A stretch of DNA of 64,000 bases from JBFGJH01 sp041586155. Its GTDB lineage: Bacteria > Actinomycetota > Acidimicrobiia > Spongiisociales > JAENVV01. The stretch is taken from NCBI GenBank assembly GCA_041586155.1, contig JBFHAT010000007.1:1-64000 (forward strand). Direction: 5' to 3'. Below, piece after piece: positions 23,335-31,227 of this stretch. The translations under genes were made by a program, and so were the position numbers. The notes below the pieces were generated by a model. The model ran no database searches, had not been told where the DNA came from, and worked only from the letters and a program-made list of their open reading frames with translations. Within the stretch, counting starts at the first letter, position 1, and each line of letters opens with the position of its first letter.

Positions 23335-24216
23335 GTGGCCCAGCAACAGTGCACCAACTGTGGCGCGATCTTCGGCGACGAAGAATTCTGCCCCGAATGC
23401 GGGCAGTGGGCCGGCGAACAACAGGCCGAACAGTTCAGTCTCGACGAGACGGGCCGGATGCACACCGTCCCGTACTCGTCCGTGCCGTGCCCCTCGTGCG
23501 GGGCGGCCAACCCCGCCACCAACCGCCACTGCGAAGAATGCGGCGCCCGTCTCGCGCAGGGGGCGCTCCCGGTCGCTCCCCAACCGATGATCCAGAGCTC
23601 GGCGGGCGTACGGGCGGCGATGGCCATCGGAGGGGTCCTGCTCTTCGTGGTCTTGGCCGCCTTTGCATTCAGCTTCTTCAACAACGACGAGCCATCCGCC
23701 ACCGACACCACCGGGGTCGACGCCACCGGAACGACGGTGGCATCGACTGCGGCGCAGGCGCAGGCCCCCATCGAGATCATCCAGGTGCTCAGCTCCGACT
23801 GCTCATCCGAACTGGTCGGCTTCCCCTGCTCGAACATGTTCGACGGCGACGACACCACGGCGTGGAACGACGACAGTCTGGCCGGGTCGGGGGCCATGGT
23901 CACCGTTGATTTCGCCGATACGTATCAGCTCGAGCAGATCATCATCAAGAACGTCGAAGACGAGACTCGCTTCAGGCGCAACTATCGAATCGCCGGTTAC
24001 AAGATCACGACCAACGACAACAGCCAAGGGATCGTGGGGGTGCTCGACGACGATCCCGGGTCACACCTGATCAACTTCAACAGCCTCCGCACCACTCGGG
24101 TGATCATCGAGGTGCAGAGCATCCATCCGGGCGAGGCGGTCGACGACCTCGAACCGTTCGACGAGCTGGTCGTGGCGGAACTGGAGTTCTACGGCCGGCC
24201 CGTGGCCGGCGAATAG
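23335..24216 (+). CDS. zinc-ribbon membrane protein with C-terminal discoidin-like (F5/8 type C) domain
   Basis: The start is GTG 23335, 9 bases after GGAGG, giving 293 residues. The N-terminal third holds two zinc ribbons (CTNCGAIFGDEEFCPECG and CPSCGAANPATNRHCEECG). A transmembrane helix follows (AMAIGGVLLFVVLAAFAFSF). A Thr/Ala-rich linker then leads to an outside domain of about 150 residues starting IEIIQVLSSDCSSELVGFPC. Its features FDGDDTTAWNDD, VDFADTYQLEQIIIKNVED and TRVIIEVQSIHPGE match discoidin-type carbohydrate-binding folds. Zinc ribbons inside and a ligand-binding domain outside suggest a sensor or scaffold. It is divergent from radA. Confidence 0.75.
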   Translation: MAQQQCTNCGAIFGDEEFCPECGQWAGEQQAEQFSLDETGRMHTVPYSSVPCPSCGAANPATNRHCEECGARLAQGALPVAPQPMIQSSAGVRAAMAIGGVLLFVVLAAFAFSFFNNDEPSATDTTGVDATGTTVASTAAQAQAPIEIIQVLSSDCSSELVGFPCSNMFDGDDTTAWNDDSLAGSGAMVTVDFADTYQLEQIIIKNVEDETRFRRNYRIAGYKITTNDNSQGIVGVLDDDPGSHLINFNSLRTTRVIIEVQSIHPGEAVDDLEPFDELVVAELEFYGRPVAGE

Positions 24217-24220
24217 CGGC

Positions 24221-24811
24221 TCAGCCCCAGCAGTAGCGCGAAGGGTTCCAGTGGCCCCAGCCGCCCCCTTCGTAGACGAGCCAGGCGGCGACCCCCACGT
24301 TGGCGACCGGATCCCAGATGTCGGCTCCTTCCCAGCCGGCTTTGACGATCCGGTTGCCCCAAAGTGAACCGAGGTGCTGGAACAACCCCGATGCCGAGGA
24401 TGACGGGTTCTTGGCGTCGGGGTCACCACCGCTTTCGCAGGTGATGACTCGCACGGCCCGGTCGACGTGCTCGGGCTCGAAGAACAGGGCCACGAGTTGG
24501 CGCCAGTCTTCGCCCCCGCTCGGCCTGGTGGGCAAGGCCTCCGTGAAAGGGTCGTACGCGGGCAGTGGTTCGATGCAACCCTCGACCGGCACATCACCGC
24601 AGATCACCGGGGTCTCGAATCGGTCGGGCCGTTCGAGCAGGCGTGGCAGGATGGCGAGGTCGGAGGGCGGCTCGTAGCGAACCAAACCCATCACCATTGG
24701 CGCAACCGGCGCTTCGGGCGGTGCCGGCAGCGGCCGCGAATCGGCGAAGGCGGCGCCGACCACCCCGAGGATGAGGGCGGGGGCGACCAGGAACGACACG
24801 ACGCGTCGCAT
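24221..24811 (-). CDS. secreted lysozyme-like / transglycosylase-like protein
   Basis: The 196-residue product has a signal peptide (VVSFLVAPALILGVVGAAFA). A Pro-rich segment and a Cys pair around CGDVPVEGC follow. The C-terminal domain of about 85 residues resembles the soluble lytic transglycosylase / Rpf-type lysozyme fold: VITCESGGDPDAKN supplies the catalytic Glu, and SASGLFQHLGSLW, DPVANVGVAAWLVYEGGGWG and a final WNPSRYCWG complete it. It probably cleaves peptidoglycan glycan strands. It has its own promoter with a short structured leader (24812-24857) and GAAAGGA before the ATG. It converges with the zinc-ribbon gene. Confidence 0.82.
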   Translation of the reverse strand: MRRVVSFLVAPALILGVVGAAFADSRPLPAPPEAPVAPMVMGLVRYEPPSDLAILPRLLERPDRFETPVICGDVPVEGCIEPLPAYDPFTEALPTRPSGGEDWRQLVALFFEPEHVDRAVRVITCESGGDPDAKNPSSSASGLFQHLGSLWGNRIVKAGWEGADIWDPVANVGVAAWLVYEGGGWGHWNPSRYCWG

Positions 24812-24840
24812 CTGAGGGTCCTTTCGTGGGAAAAGAGAAA

Positions 24841-24857
24841 ACGTGCCGATGGCACGT
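24841..24857 (-). promoter_or_regulatory. 5' leader hairpin followed by U-rich tract
   Basis: ACGTGCC-ATC-GGCACGT forms a perfect 7-bp stem on the reverse strand. It is directly followed by TTTCTCTTTT. It lies within a few bases of the predicted transcript start, so it could be a 5' stabilising stem or an attenuator. Confidence 0.4.
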
Positions 24858-24865
24858 CCTTTGCA

Positions 24866-24893
24866 AGGCTACCGACCGCGCGATCCAATGCAA
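24866..24893 (-). promoter_or_regulatory. promoter TTGCAT-16-TAGCCT for the lysozyme-like gene
   Basis: On the reverse strand the -35 TTGCAT (24888-24893) and the -10 TAGCCT (24866-24871) are 16 bases apart. The leader to the ATG at 24811 would be about 50 bases. Confidence 0.5.
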
Positions 24894-24903
24894 ATCCGGC
24901 TAC

Positions 24904-24921
24904 GGCGCGTGACGACGCGCC
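24904..24921 (-). terminator. GC-rich hairpin after the nucleoside ABC operon
   Basis: GGCGCG and CGCGCC pair around a 6-base loop, 8 bases beyond the stop codon of the last permease gene. There is no T-tract, so the terminator call is tentative. Confidence 0.35.
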
Positions 24922-24928
24922 GGCGGGG

Positions 24929-26206
24929 TCACTCCTTGATGTACGGCTGACCGTCGGCGGCAGGCGGTCGGGCCCGGCCGACCAGTCCGGCTACGACGAT
25001 GATCGTGGCGATGTAGGGGGCCATCAGGAGGAACTCGGAGGGGATCGGCGTCTGCAGGATGGCCAACTTGCCCTGCAGCGAGTCGGCGAACCCGAACACC
25101 AGTGCGGCTCCCAACGCACCGAACGGCCGCCATCGCCCGAAGATCATCGCCGCCAGTCCGATGAACCCGAGCCCGGCGGTCATGTTCTCGTCGAAGCGTC
25201 CGGCCGAACCGAGCGTGAAGAAGGCGCCGCCGAACCCGGCCACCACCCCGCCCAAGAGCACGTTGACATAGCGGGTCCGATACACATTGATACCGACCGT
25301 GTCGGCCGCTTTGGGCTTCTCCCCGACTGCCCGGGCCCGCAGGCCCCAGCGTGTCCGGAACAAGGCGAAATTGAGCACGATCACGGCCACGAACATGCCG
25401 TAAACGAAGATGGAGTTGTTGAACAGCACCGGCCCGATCACGGGAATGTCGCCCAGGACGGGGATCTCCCAAGGCAGGAACCGGCCGCTGTTGTTGAGGT
25501 CGGGGATCTCGACCAGGATGCGCGACGTGAGGTACGAGGTCAGGCCCAACGCGAAGATGTTGATGAACACGCCGGAGATGATCTGGTCGACCCGGTAGCG
25601 GATCGACAGCACCGCCAGCACCCATGCGAGCGCAACGCCGGTGCCGACGGCGGCCAGGAGCCCGATCCAGATGTTGGAGGCCGACCCAACGATAGCCCCG
25701 ACGAAAGCGCCGGCCAGGAGCTGGCCTTCGATGGCGATGTTGATCACCGCGACTCGTTCGCACAGGACGCCGGCGAGCGCCCCGAGGGCGATCGGCACCG
25801 CCTGTACCAGCGTGGCCTGCAACATCCCCACGAGGGAGAAGCTCTTGCCGGCAGCAGCCCAGGCCAGGAAGGCCAACACGAACAGGCCGAACACAATCCC
25901 GAGCACGACGTTGGCCTTCTTGTCAAAGCCGCGGGTGAGCTGCATCGCCCCGAGAAACACGAACACGACGGCGATGAGCACGGTGAAACCGCGGACGGGC
26001 ACCGTGGCGTCCGGGACGGCGATCGCGTCGGTGGGTCGAGACAGACCGAAGCTGGCGGACGTTCCCGGGTCGGCGCCCAACGTGAACACCAGATAGACGA
26101 ATCCGGCCAGCACGAGGTAGAGGATGCCGAGGATGCGTGCCCGGCGGATCTCGGCCGGCGTACGAACCGTGATGGCGGCCCTGGCGTCGGTGAGGGCGGT
26201 GGTCAT
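24929..26206 (-). CDS. nucleoside-type ABC transporter permease 2 (NupQ/BmpC-like)
   Basis: The 425-residue membrane protein is one of two related permeases that pair with the RbsA-type ATPase. It has about ten hydrophobic segments. The inner-membrane transporter core of the BPD_transp_2 family is visible in PIALGALAGVLCERVAVINI, IEGQLLAGAFVGAIVGSA and RTRWGLRARAVGEKPKAADT. The last of these is the cytoplasmic loop that contacts the ATPase. The 100 or so N-terminal residues form extra helices before the core. The ATG at 26206 overlaps the stop of permease 1 by ATGA; a longer frame upstream runs through permease 1 in another frame and is not real. Confidence 0.87.
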   Translation of the reverse strand: MTTALTDARAAITVRTPAEIRRARILGILYLVLAGFVYLVFTLGADPGTSASFGLSRPTDAIAVPDATVPVRGFTVLIAVVFVFLGAMQLTRGFDKKANVVLGIVFGLFVLAFLAWAAAGKSFSLVGMLQATLVQAVPIALGALAGVLCERVAVINIAIEGQLLAGAFVGAIVGSASNIWIGLLAAVGTGVALAWVLAVLSIRYRVDQIISGVFINIFALGLTSYLTSRILVEIPDLNNSGRFLPWEIPVLGDIPVIGPVLFNNSIFVYGMFVAVIVLNFALFRTRWGLRARAVGEKPKAADTVGINVYRTRYVNVLLGGVVAGFGGAFFTLGSAGRFDENMTAGLGFIGLAAMIFGRWRPFGALGAALVFGFADSLQGKLAILQTPIPSEFLLMAPYIATIIVVAGLVGRARPPAADGQPYIKE

Positions 26207-27420
26207 GAGCCCCATCCAGTGGTGAGCTGAGCCGGACCCTCTTCGGCGACACGGAGCCGGTAGAGGCCGCGGATCAGAGCCGGGGCGGCGATGAAGATGA
26301 TGACGAGCGCCTGGATGACCTGCACCAAGTCGACGGGGATGAACACCGACGCCTGCATCTCCCGCCCACCCGCTTCGAGGGCGCCGAAGAGGAGCCCGGC
26401 CAGCACTACTCCCCACGGGTGCGAGCGGCCCAGCAGCGCCAGGCCGATCGCATCGAAGCCGATCCCGGCGGAGAACGCGGGAGTGCCCCTGTACAGCACA
26501 CCCTGGACGGTGTCGGCGCCGGCGAGCCCTGCCAGGGCGCCGGCCACGAACATCACTGACACGTACAGCAGCGACACCCGCATCCCGGCGTAGCGGGCCC
26601 CGTCGGGGTTGAAGCCGACCGCCCGGAATTCGAAGCCGATGGTCGAGCGGAACAGCAGCCAGTACACGAACCAGGCGGCCAGCACGGCGAGGATGATGCC
26701 GCCGTGCACTCGCAGTTGCGGGTCGATCCAAGTGAGCAACCGGGGGAGCCGCGCTGCAGGGGCAATGGATTGCGACACGGGGTCGGCCCGTTCCGGAACC
26801 CGGTAGAGGTCGGTCTTGAGCAGCCACAGCGACCCGAAGAAGGCCACGAAGTTCAGCATGATCGTCGTGATCACCTCGTGGGCGCCGGTACGGGCTTTGA
26901 GCCAGCCGGCGAGCCCTCCCCAAATGCCGCCGCCGATGATGCCGCCCAGCAGCGCCGCCAGCATGAGCAGAGGGAACGGCAGGGCGGTGAGCTTGATCCC
27001 GACCAGCACGGCCAGCATGCCACCGACCACGATCTGGCCTTCACCACCGATGTTGAACAGCCCAGCCCGGAATCCCACCGCCACCGACAGGCCGGCGAGA
27101 ATGACCGGCGACGCCGACACGAGCGTCTCCGACCACGCTCGAGGTGAACCGAACGCTCCACGGAACAACGCCGAGTAGGCGGCGCTCACCACCGACCAGA
27201 CCTCGGCCAAATAGTCGCCGGGTGTTTCGCGCAGCACCCGCCACAGGTCCGGATCGGTGATGACCAGAATCACGGCCCCGACGATCAATGCTGTGGCAAC
27301 CGCCAGCAGCGGGACGATGATCGCCTGGCGCCACCCTGCGGTGGCGCCGGTCAGCTCGTCGAACAGCGACGGCTCGGGGGGCGTGTCCGGTTCGGCCTGC
27401 TCGCCGACGTCGGTGCTCAC
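26203..27420 (-). CDS. nucleoside-type ABC transporter permease 1 (NupP/BmpB-like)
   Basis: The 405-residue membrane protein has the BPD_transp_2 features ILAGLSVAVGFRAGLFNIGG, EGQIVVGGMLAVLVGI, and STIGFEFRAVGFNPDGARYA, the ATPase-contact loop. The first 30 or so residues are acidic and cytoplasmic. It overlaps the ATPase gene upstream and permease 2 downstream by four bases each. With these and the BMP-family lipoprotein it forms an importer. Characterised relatives of this four-part layout take up purine or pyrimidine nucleosides. Confidence 0.87.
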   Translation of the reverse strand: MSTDVGEQAEPDTPPEPSLFDELTGATAGWRQAIIVPLLAVATALIVGAVILVITDPDLWRVLRETPGDYLAEVWSVVSAAYSALFRGAFGSPRAWSETLVSASPVILAGLSVAVGFRAGLFNIGGEGQIVVGGMLAVLVGIKLTALPFPLLMLAALLGGIIGGGIWGGLAGWLKARTGAHEVITTIMLNFVAFFGSLWLLKTDLYRVPERADPVSQSIAPAARLPRLLTWIDPQLRVHGGIILAVLAAWFVYWLLFRSTIGFEFRAVGFNPDGARYAGMRVSLLYVSVMFVAGALAGLAGADTVQGVLYRGTPAFSAGIGFDAIGLALLGRSHPWGVVLAGLLFGALEAGGREMQASVFIPVDLVQVIQALVIIFIAAPALIRGLYRLRVAEEGPAQLTTGWGS

Positions 27421-28943
27421 GCCGACTCCTTGGCGCCGTCAGGGCTGGCGCCCGCCATGTAGAGGCCGAGCTCGGTAGCGGTGACAGAGCCGCCCTCGAG
27501 TACCGCCACGATGCGGCCTTCGAACATCACGGCGATGCGGTCGGACAGCGCCATGATCTCGTCGAGCTCGGTGGAAACGACCAGCACGGCCGCACCTTCG
27601 TCGCGCTGGCGGACCATTTGGGCGTGGATGTACTCGATCGAACCGACGTCGAGGCCGCGGGTCGGTTGGGCGGCGATGATAAGACGCACATCGCGGCTGA
27701 ACTCGCGGGCGACGATGACCTTCTGCTGGTTTCCGCCGGAGAGGGTGGAGGCGGGCACGTCGATCGAGGGAGTACGAACGTCGAACTGCTTGCTCAGCTC
27801 GGCCGCCCTAGCCGACACGTCGTCCCAGCGCATGACGACGCCGCTCGAGTACTCGTCGTCGTAGTAACTGTCGAGCACCATGTTCTCGGCGATCGTGAAG
27901 GGCAGGACCAGACCCATCCGCTGTCTGTCTTCGGGGATGTGGGCCACGCCGTGGGCATGCAGCCACCGAGGTGGCTTGTCGCGCGTTTCGACCCCGCCGA
28001 TCTTGATCGAGCCTCGCAGCGGGTCGCGCAGCCCGGTGAGCGCCTCGACCAGCTCGGTCTGCCCGTTGCCTTGCACACCGGCGATTCCGACGATCTCACC
28101 GGCGTGGACAGTGAGCGACACGTCTTCGACCGCCGGATGGTTGCGATCGTCCACCACCATCAGGTCCTCGACGACCAGGACGGGCTCGGCGGGCGCTGCT
28201 GCCGATTTGTCCACCACAAGGTCGACGGGACGGCCGACCATCATCTCGGCGAGATGCTCGGTGTTGGTCTCGGCGGGAGTGGTGGTGCCGACGATCCGGC
28301 CACGGCGAAGCACCGCGATCCGGTCGGCGATGTCCAGCACCTCGTGCAGCTTGTGAGTGATGAAGATGATTCCCTTGCCGCTGTCGCGTAACCCGCGCAG
28401 GATTCCGAAGAGGTCGTCGACCTCCTGGGGCGTGAGCACCGCTGTGGGCTCGTCGAGGACGAGGAACTCGGCGTCTCGAAAAAGTACCTTGATGATCTCG
28501 ACCCGCTGCTGCACGCCGACCGGCAGGTCTTCGATGATGGCGTCGGGGTCGACTCTCAAGCCGTATTCCTCGGAGATCTCGGTGAGGCGCTGGCGACCGC
28601 GGCGCAGGTCGAGGACTCCGGCTGCCGAGGTGGGCTCGTCGCCCAGCACGACGTTCTCGACCACGGAGAACACCGGCACGAGCATGAAATGCTGGTGCAC
28701 CATGCCGATCCCGGCGGCGATGGCGTCACTGGGTGAGCCAAAATCCTGCTCGACCCCGTCGATGCGGATGTGACCCTCATCGGCCGAGTAGAGGCCGTAC
28801 AGGATGTTCATGAGAGTCGACTTCCCGGCCCCGTTCTCGCCCAGCAAGGCCAGGATTTCGCCCGACTCGACCGACATGTCGACATGATCGTTGGCCAGCA
28901 CGCCGGGGAATCGCTTGGTGATTCCCTCGAGCTCCAGCCGCAC
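27417..28943 (-). CDS. nucleoside-type ABC transporter ATPase with two ABC cassettes (RbsA/NupO-like)
   Basis: The 508-residue protein carries two ATP-binding cassettes. The first is complete: Walker A GENGAGKSTLMNILYG near residue 35, signature LPVGVQQRVEIIKVL, Walker B FLVLDEPTAVLTPQEVDDL. The second has a degenerate Walker A (GVQGNGQTELVEAL), but its signature LSGGNQQKVIVAREF and LIIAAQPTRGLDV are present. One weak site is normal for the RbsA/NupO group. The start is GTG 28943 after GGAGGC. It overlaps permease 1 by four bases. A strong hairpin separates it from the binding-protein gene upstream. Confidence 0.9.
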   Translation of the reverse strand: MRLELEGITKRFPGVLANDHVDMSVESGEILALLGENGAGKSTLMNILYGLYSADEGHIRIDGVEQDFGSPSDAIAAGIGMVHQHFMLVPVFSVVENVVLGDEPTSAAGVLDLRRGRQRLTEISEEYGLRVDPDAIIEDLPVGVQQRVEIIKVLFRDAEFLVLDEPTAVLTPQEVDDLFGILRGLRDSGKGIIFITHKLHEVLDIADRIAVLRRGRIVGTTTPAETNTEHLAEMMVGRPVDLVVDKSAAAPAEPVLVVEDLMVVDDRNHPAVEDVSLTVHAGEIVGIAGVQGNGQTELVEALTGLRDPLRGSIKIGGVETRDKPPRWLHAHGVAHIPEDRQRMGLVLPFTIAENMVLDSYYDDEYSSGVVMRWDDVSARAAELSKQFDVRTPSIDVPASTLSGGNQQKVIVAREFSRDVRLIIAAQPTRGLDVGSIEYIHAQMVRQRDEGAAVLVVSTELDEIMALSDRIAVMFEGRIVAVLEGGSVTATELGLYMAGASPDGAKESA

Positions 28944-28992
28944 GAACGCCTCCTACCGATCTGGGGATCCGACCGATCGGACCCTACTACGC

Positions 28993-29028
28993 GACGAACC
29001 CCCTCGGCGTACACCGAGGGGGTTCGTC
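28993..29028 (-). terminator. strong 15-bp hairpin between the binding-protein gene and the ATPase gene
   Basis: GACGAACCCCCTCGG pairs perfectly with CCGAGGGGGTTCGTC around a 6-base loop. It lies about 30 bases beyond the BMP-family gene stop. Partial termination or mRNA protection here would give more binding protein than membrane components. Confidence 0.6.
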
Positions 29029-29057
29029 TGACACGTCAGCCGCGTCTCCGTCCGACG

Positions 29058-30200
29058 TCAGTCGGCGCTGTTGGTGTCGATCTCGCCTGCGATGATCATC
29101 TGGGCGATTGCGTCCAGCTCACCCTGCAGGTCGGGATTGTCGACGTACGGGTTGGTGATCGGGGCGATGCCCACACCGCCCGACTCGAGCGTCGAGAGCA
29201 GGAAAGGCTCGGTCGAGTCGTTGGCCACATTGCGAGCGGCATCCTGAACCGCCACGTCGACCTTCTTCAGCACCGACGTCAGGATGATGTCGGCGAACTC
29301 GGGGGCCGTCTGCGTCCAGTCGGCGTCCACGCCCATCAGGCGCAGCCCTCGCTCCTGGACGAGCGCGGCCGAGCCGAGACCCACTGGTCCGGCGACCGGC
29401 AGGATGATGTCGGCGCCCTCATCGGCCAGGTTCTCGGCGAACGCCCGGCCGTCTTCGAGCGAATCGAAGTTGCCGGTGAAGAGGCCGTCCTGGGTATCGG
29501 GGTCCCACCCGAGCACCTGGACATCCGTGCCCTTCTGCTCGTTGTAGTACCGCACGCCGAGGGCGAAGCCTTCCATGAAGTCGGTCACCGGAGCGCCGAT
29601 GTTGATGCCACCGAACGTGCCGACGACACCGGTCTGTGTCTGATCGGCTGCCACGTAGCCGGCCAGGAAGGCGGCCTGGTGGGTGTTGAAGATCAGACCC
29701 TGAACGTTGTCGAGCGGCGGATCGTAGGCGAAGTCGACGATGGCGAACTCCTGGTCGGGGTTGGCCGCCGCCGCTTCAGCGGTGGCGTCGCCCAGCAGGA
29801 ATCCGACCGTCACGATCAGCTCACAGTCGCCGGCGGCGATGTGCGAGTCGATGTTTGGTGCATAGTCGGTCTCGGCGCTGGACTCCAGCACACGTGCTTC
29901 CCAGCCCAGCTCGGCCGCGGCCGCCTGGGCGCCCTCGAAGGCCAGCTGGTTGAAGCTCTTGTCGTCGACGCCACCAACGTCGGTGACCTCACAGACCGCT
30001 CCAGCCATCGCCTCGGTGGTGTCCGTGGCTGGCTCGGTGGTAGCGGGCGGCTCGGTCGTGGCCGGCGGCTCGGTGGCCGGCGGCTCAGTGGCCGGCGGTT
30101 CGGTCGAAGGTGCTGCGGTCGTGGTGGTACTCGTCCCACACGCCGCAGCAATGAGGGCAAGTGCCATGAGCACCGCAAACCAAGTGTGTTTTTTCGTCAA
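29058..30200 (-). CDS. BMP-family nucleoside-binding lipoprotein
   Basis: The 380-residue product begins with a lipoprotein signal (FAVLMALALIAAACGTS, lipobox AAAC). A long Thr/Pro/Glu linker (TEPPATEPPATTEPPATT style) follows. The BMP/PnrA-type binding domain comes next: VCEVTDVGGVDDKSFNQLAF (the D-K-S-F-N nucleoside motif), LIVTVGFLLGDATAEAA, FEGFALGVRYYNEQKG-like and DIILPVAGPVGLGSAALVQE. The family binds purine nucleosides such as guanosine or inosine. The start codon is TTG 30200, placed about 6 bases after AGGAGGAA. It leads the four-gene importer operon. Confidence 0.9.
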   Translation of the reverse strand: MTKKHTWFAVLMALALIAAACGTSTTTTAAPSTEPPATEPPATEPPATTEPPATTEPATDTTEAMAGAVCEVTDVGGVDDKSFNQLAFEGAQAAAAELGWEARVLESSAETDYAPNIDSHIAAGDCELIVTVGFLLGDATAEAAAANPDQEFAIVDFAYDPPLDNVQGLIFNTHQAAFLAGYVAADQTQTGVVGTFGGINIGAPVTDFMEGFALGVRYYNEQKGTDVQVLGWDPDTQDGLFTGNFDSLEDGRAFAENLADEGADIILPVAGPVGLGSAALVQERGLRLMGVDADWTQTAPEFADIILTSVLKKVDVAVQDAARNVANDSTEPFLLSTLESGGVGIAPITNPYVDNPDLQGELDAIAQMIIAGEIDTNSAD

Positions 30201-30251
30201 AAGGATTCCTCCTGATATCGAATCTCCCAGGTCCCACTGAGAGACGGCGGC

Positions 30252-30257
30252 AGTCTA
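30252..30257 (-). promoter_or_regulatory. -10 box TAGACT for the nucleoside ABC operon
   Basis: On the reverse strand TAGACT lies 51 bases before the TTG start at 30200. Together with AGGAGGAA this indicates a normal leader. Confidence 0.45.
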
Positions 30258-30289
30258 TCGGATTCGCCAGGGCATTCGCCCGAAAACGA

Positions 30290-30937
30290 TCACACGGCAA
30301 CGAAATGGTCATCCGAGTCGAGGCCGGCCAGAGGAGCCGGCTTGACCGCGTAGATGAGCGGGATCGACCCCACCGTGATCAACAGCTTGAGCAGGACGTT
30401 GGTCCAGAAGATGGCCCACACCACATCGGTGGGGAGATCACCGACGAACGCCAGCACCACGAAGATGGCCGTGTCGACGGGGATGGCCACCAGGTTGGAA
30501 CTGAGCACCCTCCCCCATTGCACGCGATCGGCGAACCGGCGGCGCCACGCCGCGTAGACCTCGGTGTCGATGAACTCGGCGACCACCTCGGCAACGATCG
30601 AAGCCATCACCAGCCGCCACACCGGCGCGAGCACGAGCCCGAATTCGAGCTGCGGACCGGTTTCGGGGTCGGGGTTGAGGGTAGCCACCATCCAGAAGAT
30701 GGCCGCCATGGCCAGGTTGATGATGGCGGCCGTGACGATGAGCAGCCGGGCGACTCGCTTGCCGGCCAGCTTGTGCACCAGGTCACGCAGGGTGAACGTG
30801 AGCGGGTAGATGAGGGTGCCCGCGTCCATGGTCCATCCCGCCACCTCGACGATGCGCAGGCTGGCAATGTCGGAGAAGATCTGGGCCGCCACGTAGGCGG
30901 CGGCGACCAGCACCAGCGAACGCAACGTCCGTTCCAT
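30290..30937 (-). CDS. queuosine precursor transporter-like protein (YhhQ/DUF165 family)
   Basis: The 215-residue membrane protein has about six helices and family blocks. These are FSDIASLRIVEVAGWTMDAG (with the conserved ...G...AG... start), LIYPLTFTLRDLVHKLAGKR (the diagnostic YPLTF-x-x-x-D) and SSNLVAIPVDTAIFVVLAFV. Characterised YhhQ/QPTR members import queuosine precursors such as preQ0, preQ1 or queuine. The ATG at 30937 is chosen because a TACGCT box ends 7 bases upstream; an ATG seven codons earlier is the alternative. I see no preQ1-type riboswitch in front of it and no other queuosine gene nearby, so substrate is by family only. Confidence 0.85.
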   Translation of the reverse strand: MERTLRSLVLVAAAYVAAQIFSDIASLRIVEVAGWTMDAGTLIYPLTFTLRDLVHKLAGKRVARLLIVTAAIINLAMAAIFWMVATLNPDPETGPQLEFGLVLAPVWRLVMASIVAEVVAEFIDTEVYAAWRRRFADRVQWGRVLSSNLVAIPVDTAIFVVLAFVGDLPTDVVWAIFWTNVLLKLLITVGSIPLIYAVKPAPLAGLDSDDHFVAV

Positions 30938-30944
30938 CGGCGCC

Positions 30945-30950
30945 AGCGTA
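30945..30950 (-). promoter_or_regulatory. -10 box TACGCT, leaderless type
   Basis: On the reverse strand TACGCT ends 7 bases before the ATG at 30937. The remaining 277 bases up to 31227 hold no gene that I can support. Confidence 0.45.
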
Positions 30951-31227
30951 GTGGTCACGGAGTCCGGCTCCCCGGCCGGAGGCCGCCGCTGGCCGGCTAC
31001 CTAGAGAGTGATGTGTCGGGCATGTTCCCGGCTCGGTTCGCCCGGATCCGTCGGCGTTGCACCAGTGCGGTTCACCATCTGCCAGGTTGCGTTCGAGGGG
31101 CGCACATGTCGCACATCATCAGCAGCAGCCGGTCTCGGCCGCCACCTTCGAGAGGCGCTCGCCGATCGGGTCGCCCTGCCGAAGTGAGAATCAGGTTCCT
31201 CTCCGGTGCGGGCCCGACACCACTACG

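Noticed and set aside
24812..24899. c-di-AMP (ydaO-type) riboswitch before the lysozyme-like gene
   Set aside because: The leader is about 50 bases and lacks the conserved core, so it is too short.
24467..26230. 587-codon + strand frame opposite the lysozyme-like and permease genes
   Set aside because: Low-complexity Arg/Glu/His-rich translation with no motif, antisense to good genes.
26207..26923. N-terminal extension of permease 2
   Set aside because: The extra residues are Arg/Pro-rich out-of-frame reading of permease 1. The ATGA overlap at 26206 is the natural start.
30001..30110. GGCTCGGTGG repeats
   Set aside because: They encode the TEPPATEPP linker of the BMP-family lipoprotein.
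31124..31200. short reverse-strand frame ending in AAETGCC, considered as a modified-peptide precursor
   Set aside because: An in-frame stop lies just upstream and no start codon follows it, so it cannot be a gene as read.
30938..31227. preQ1 riboswitch before the queuosine-type transporter
   Set aside because: A promoter box lies 7 bases before the start codon, leaving no room for a leader, and no preQ1 aptamer pattern was seen.
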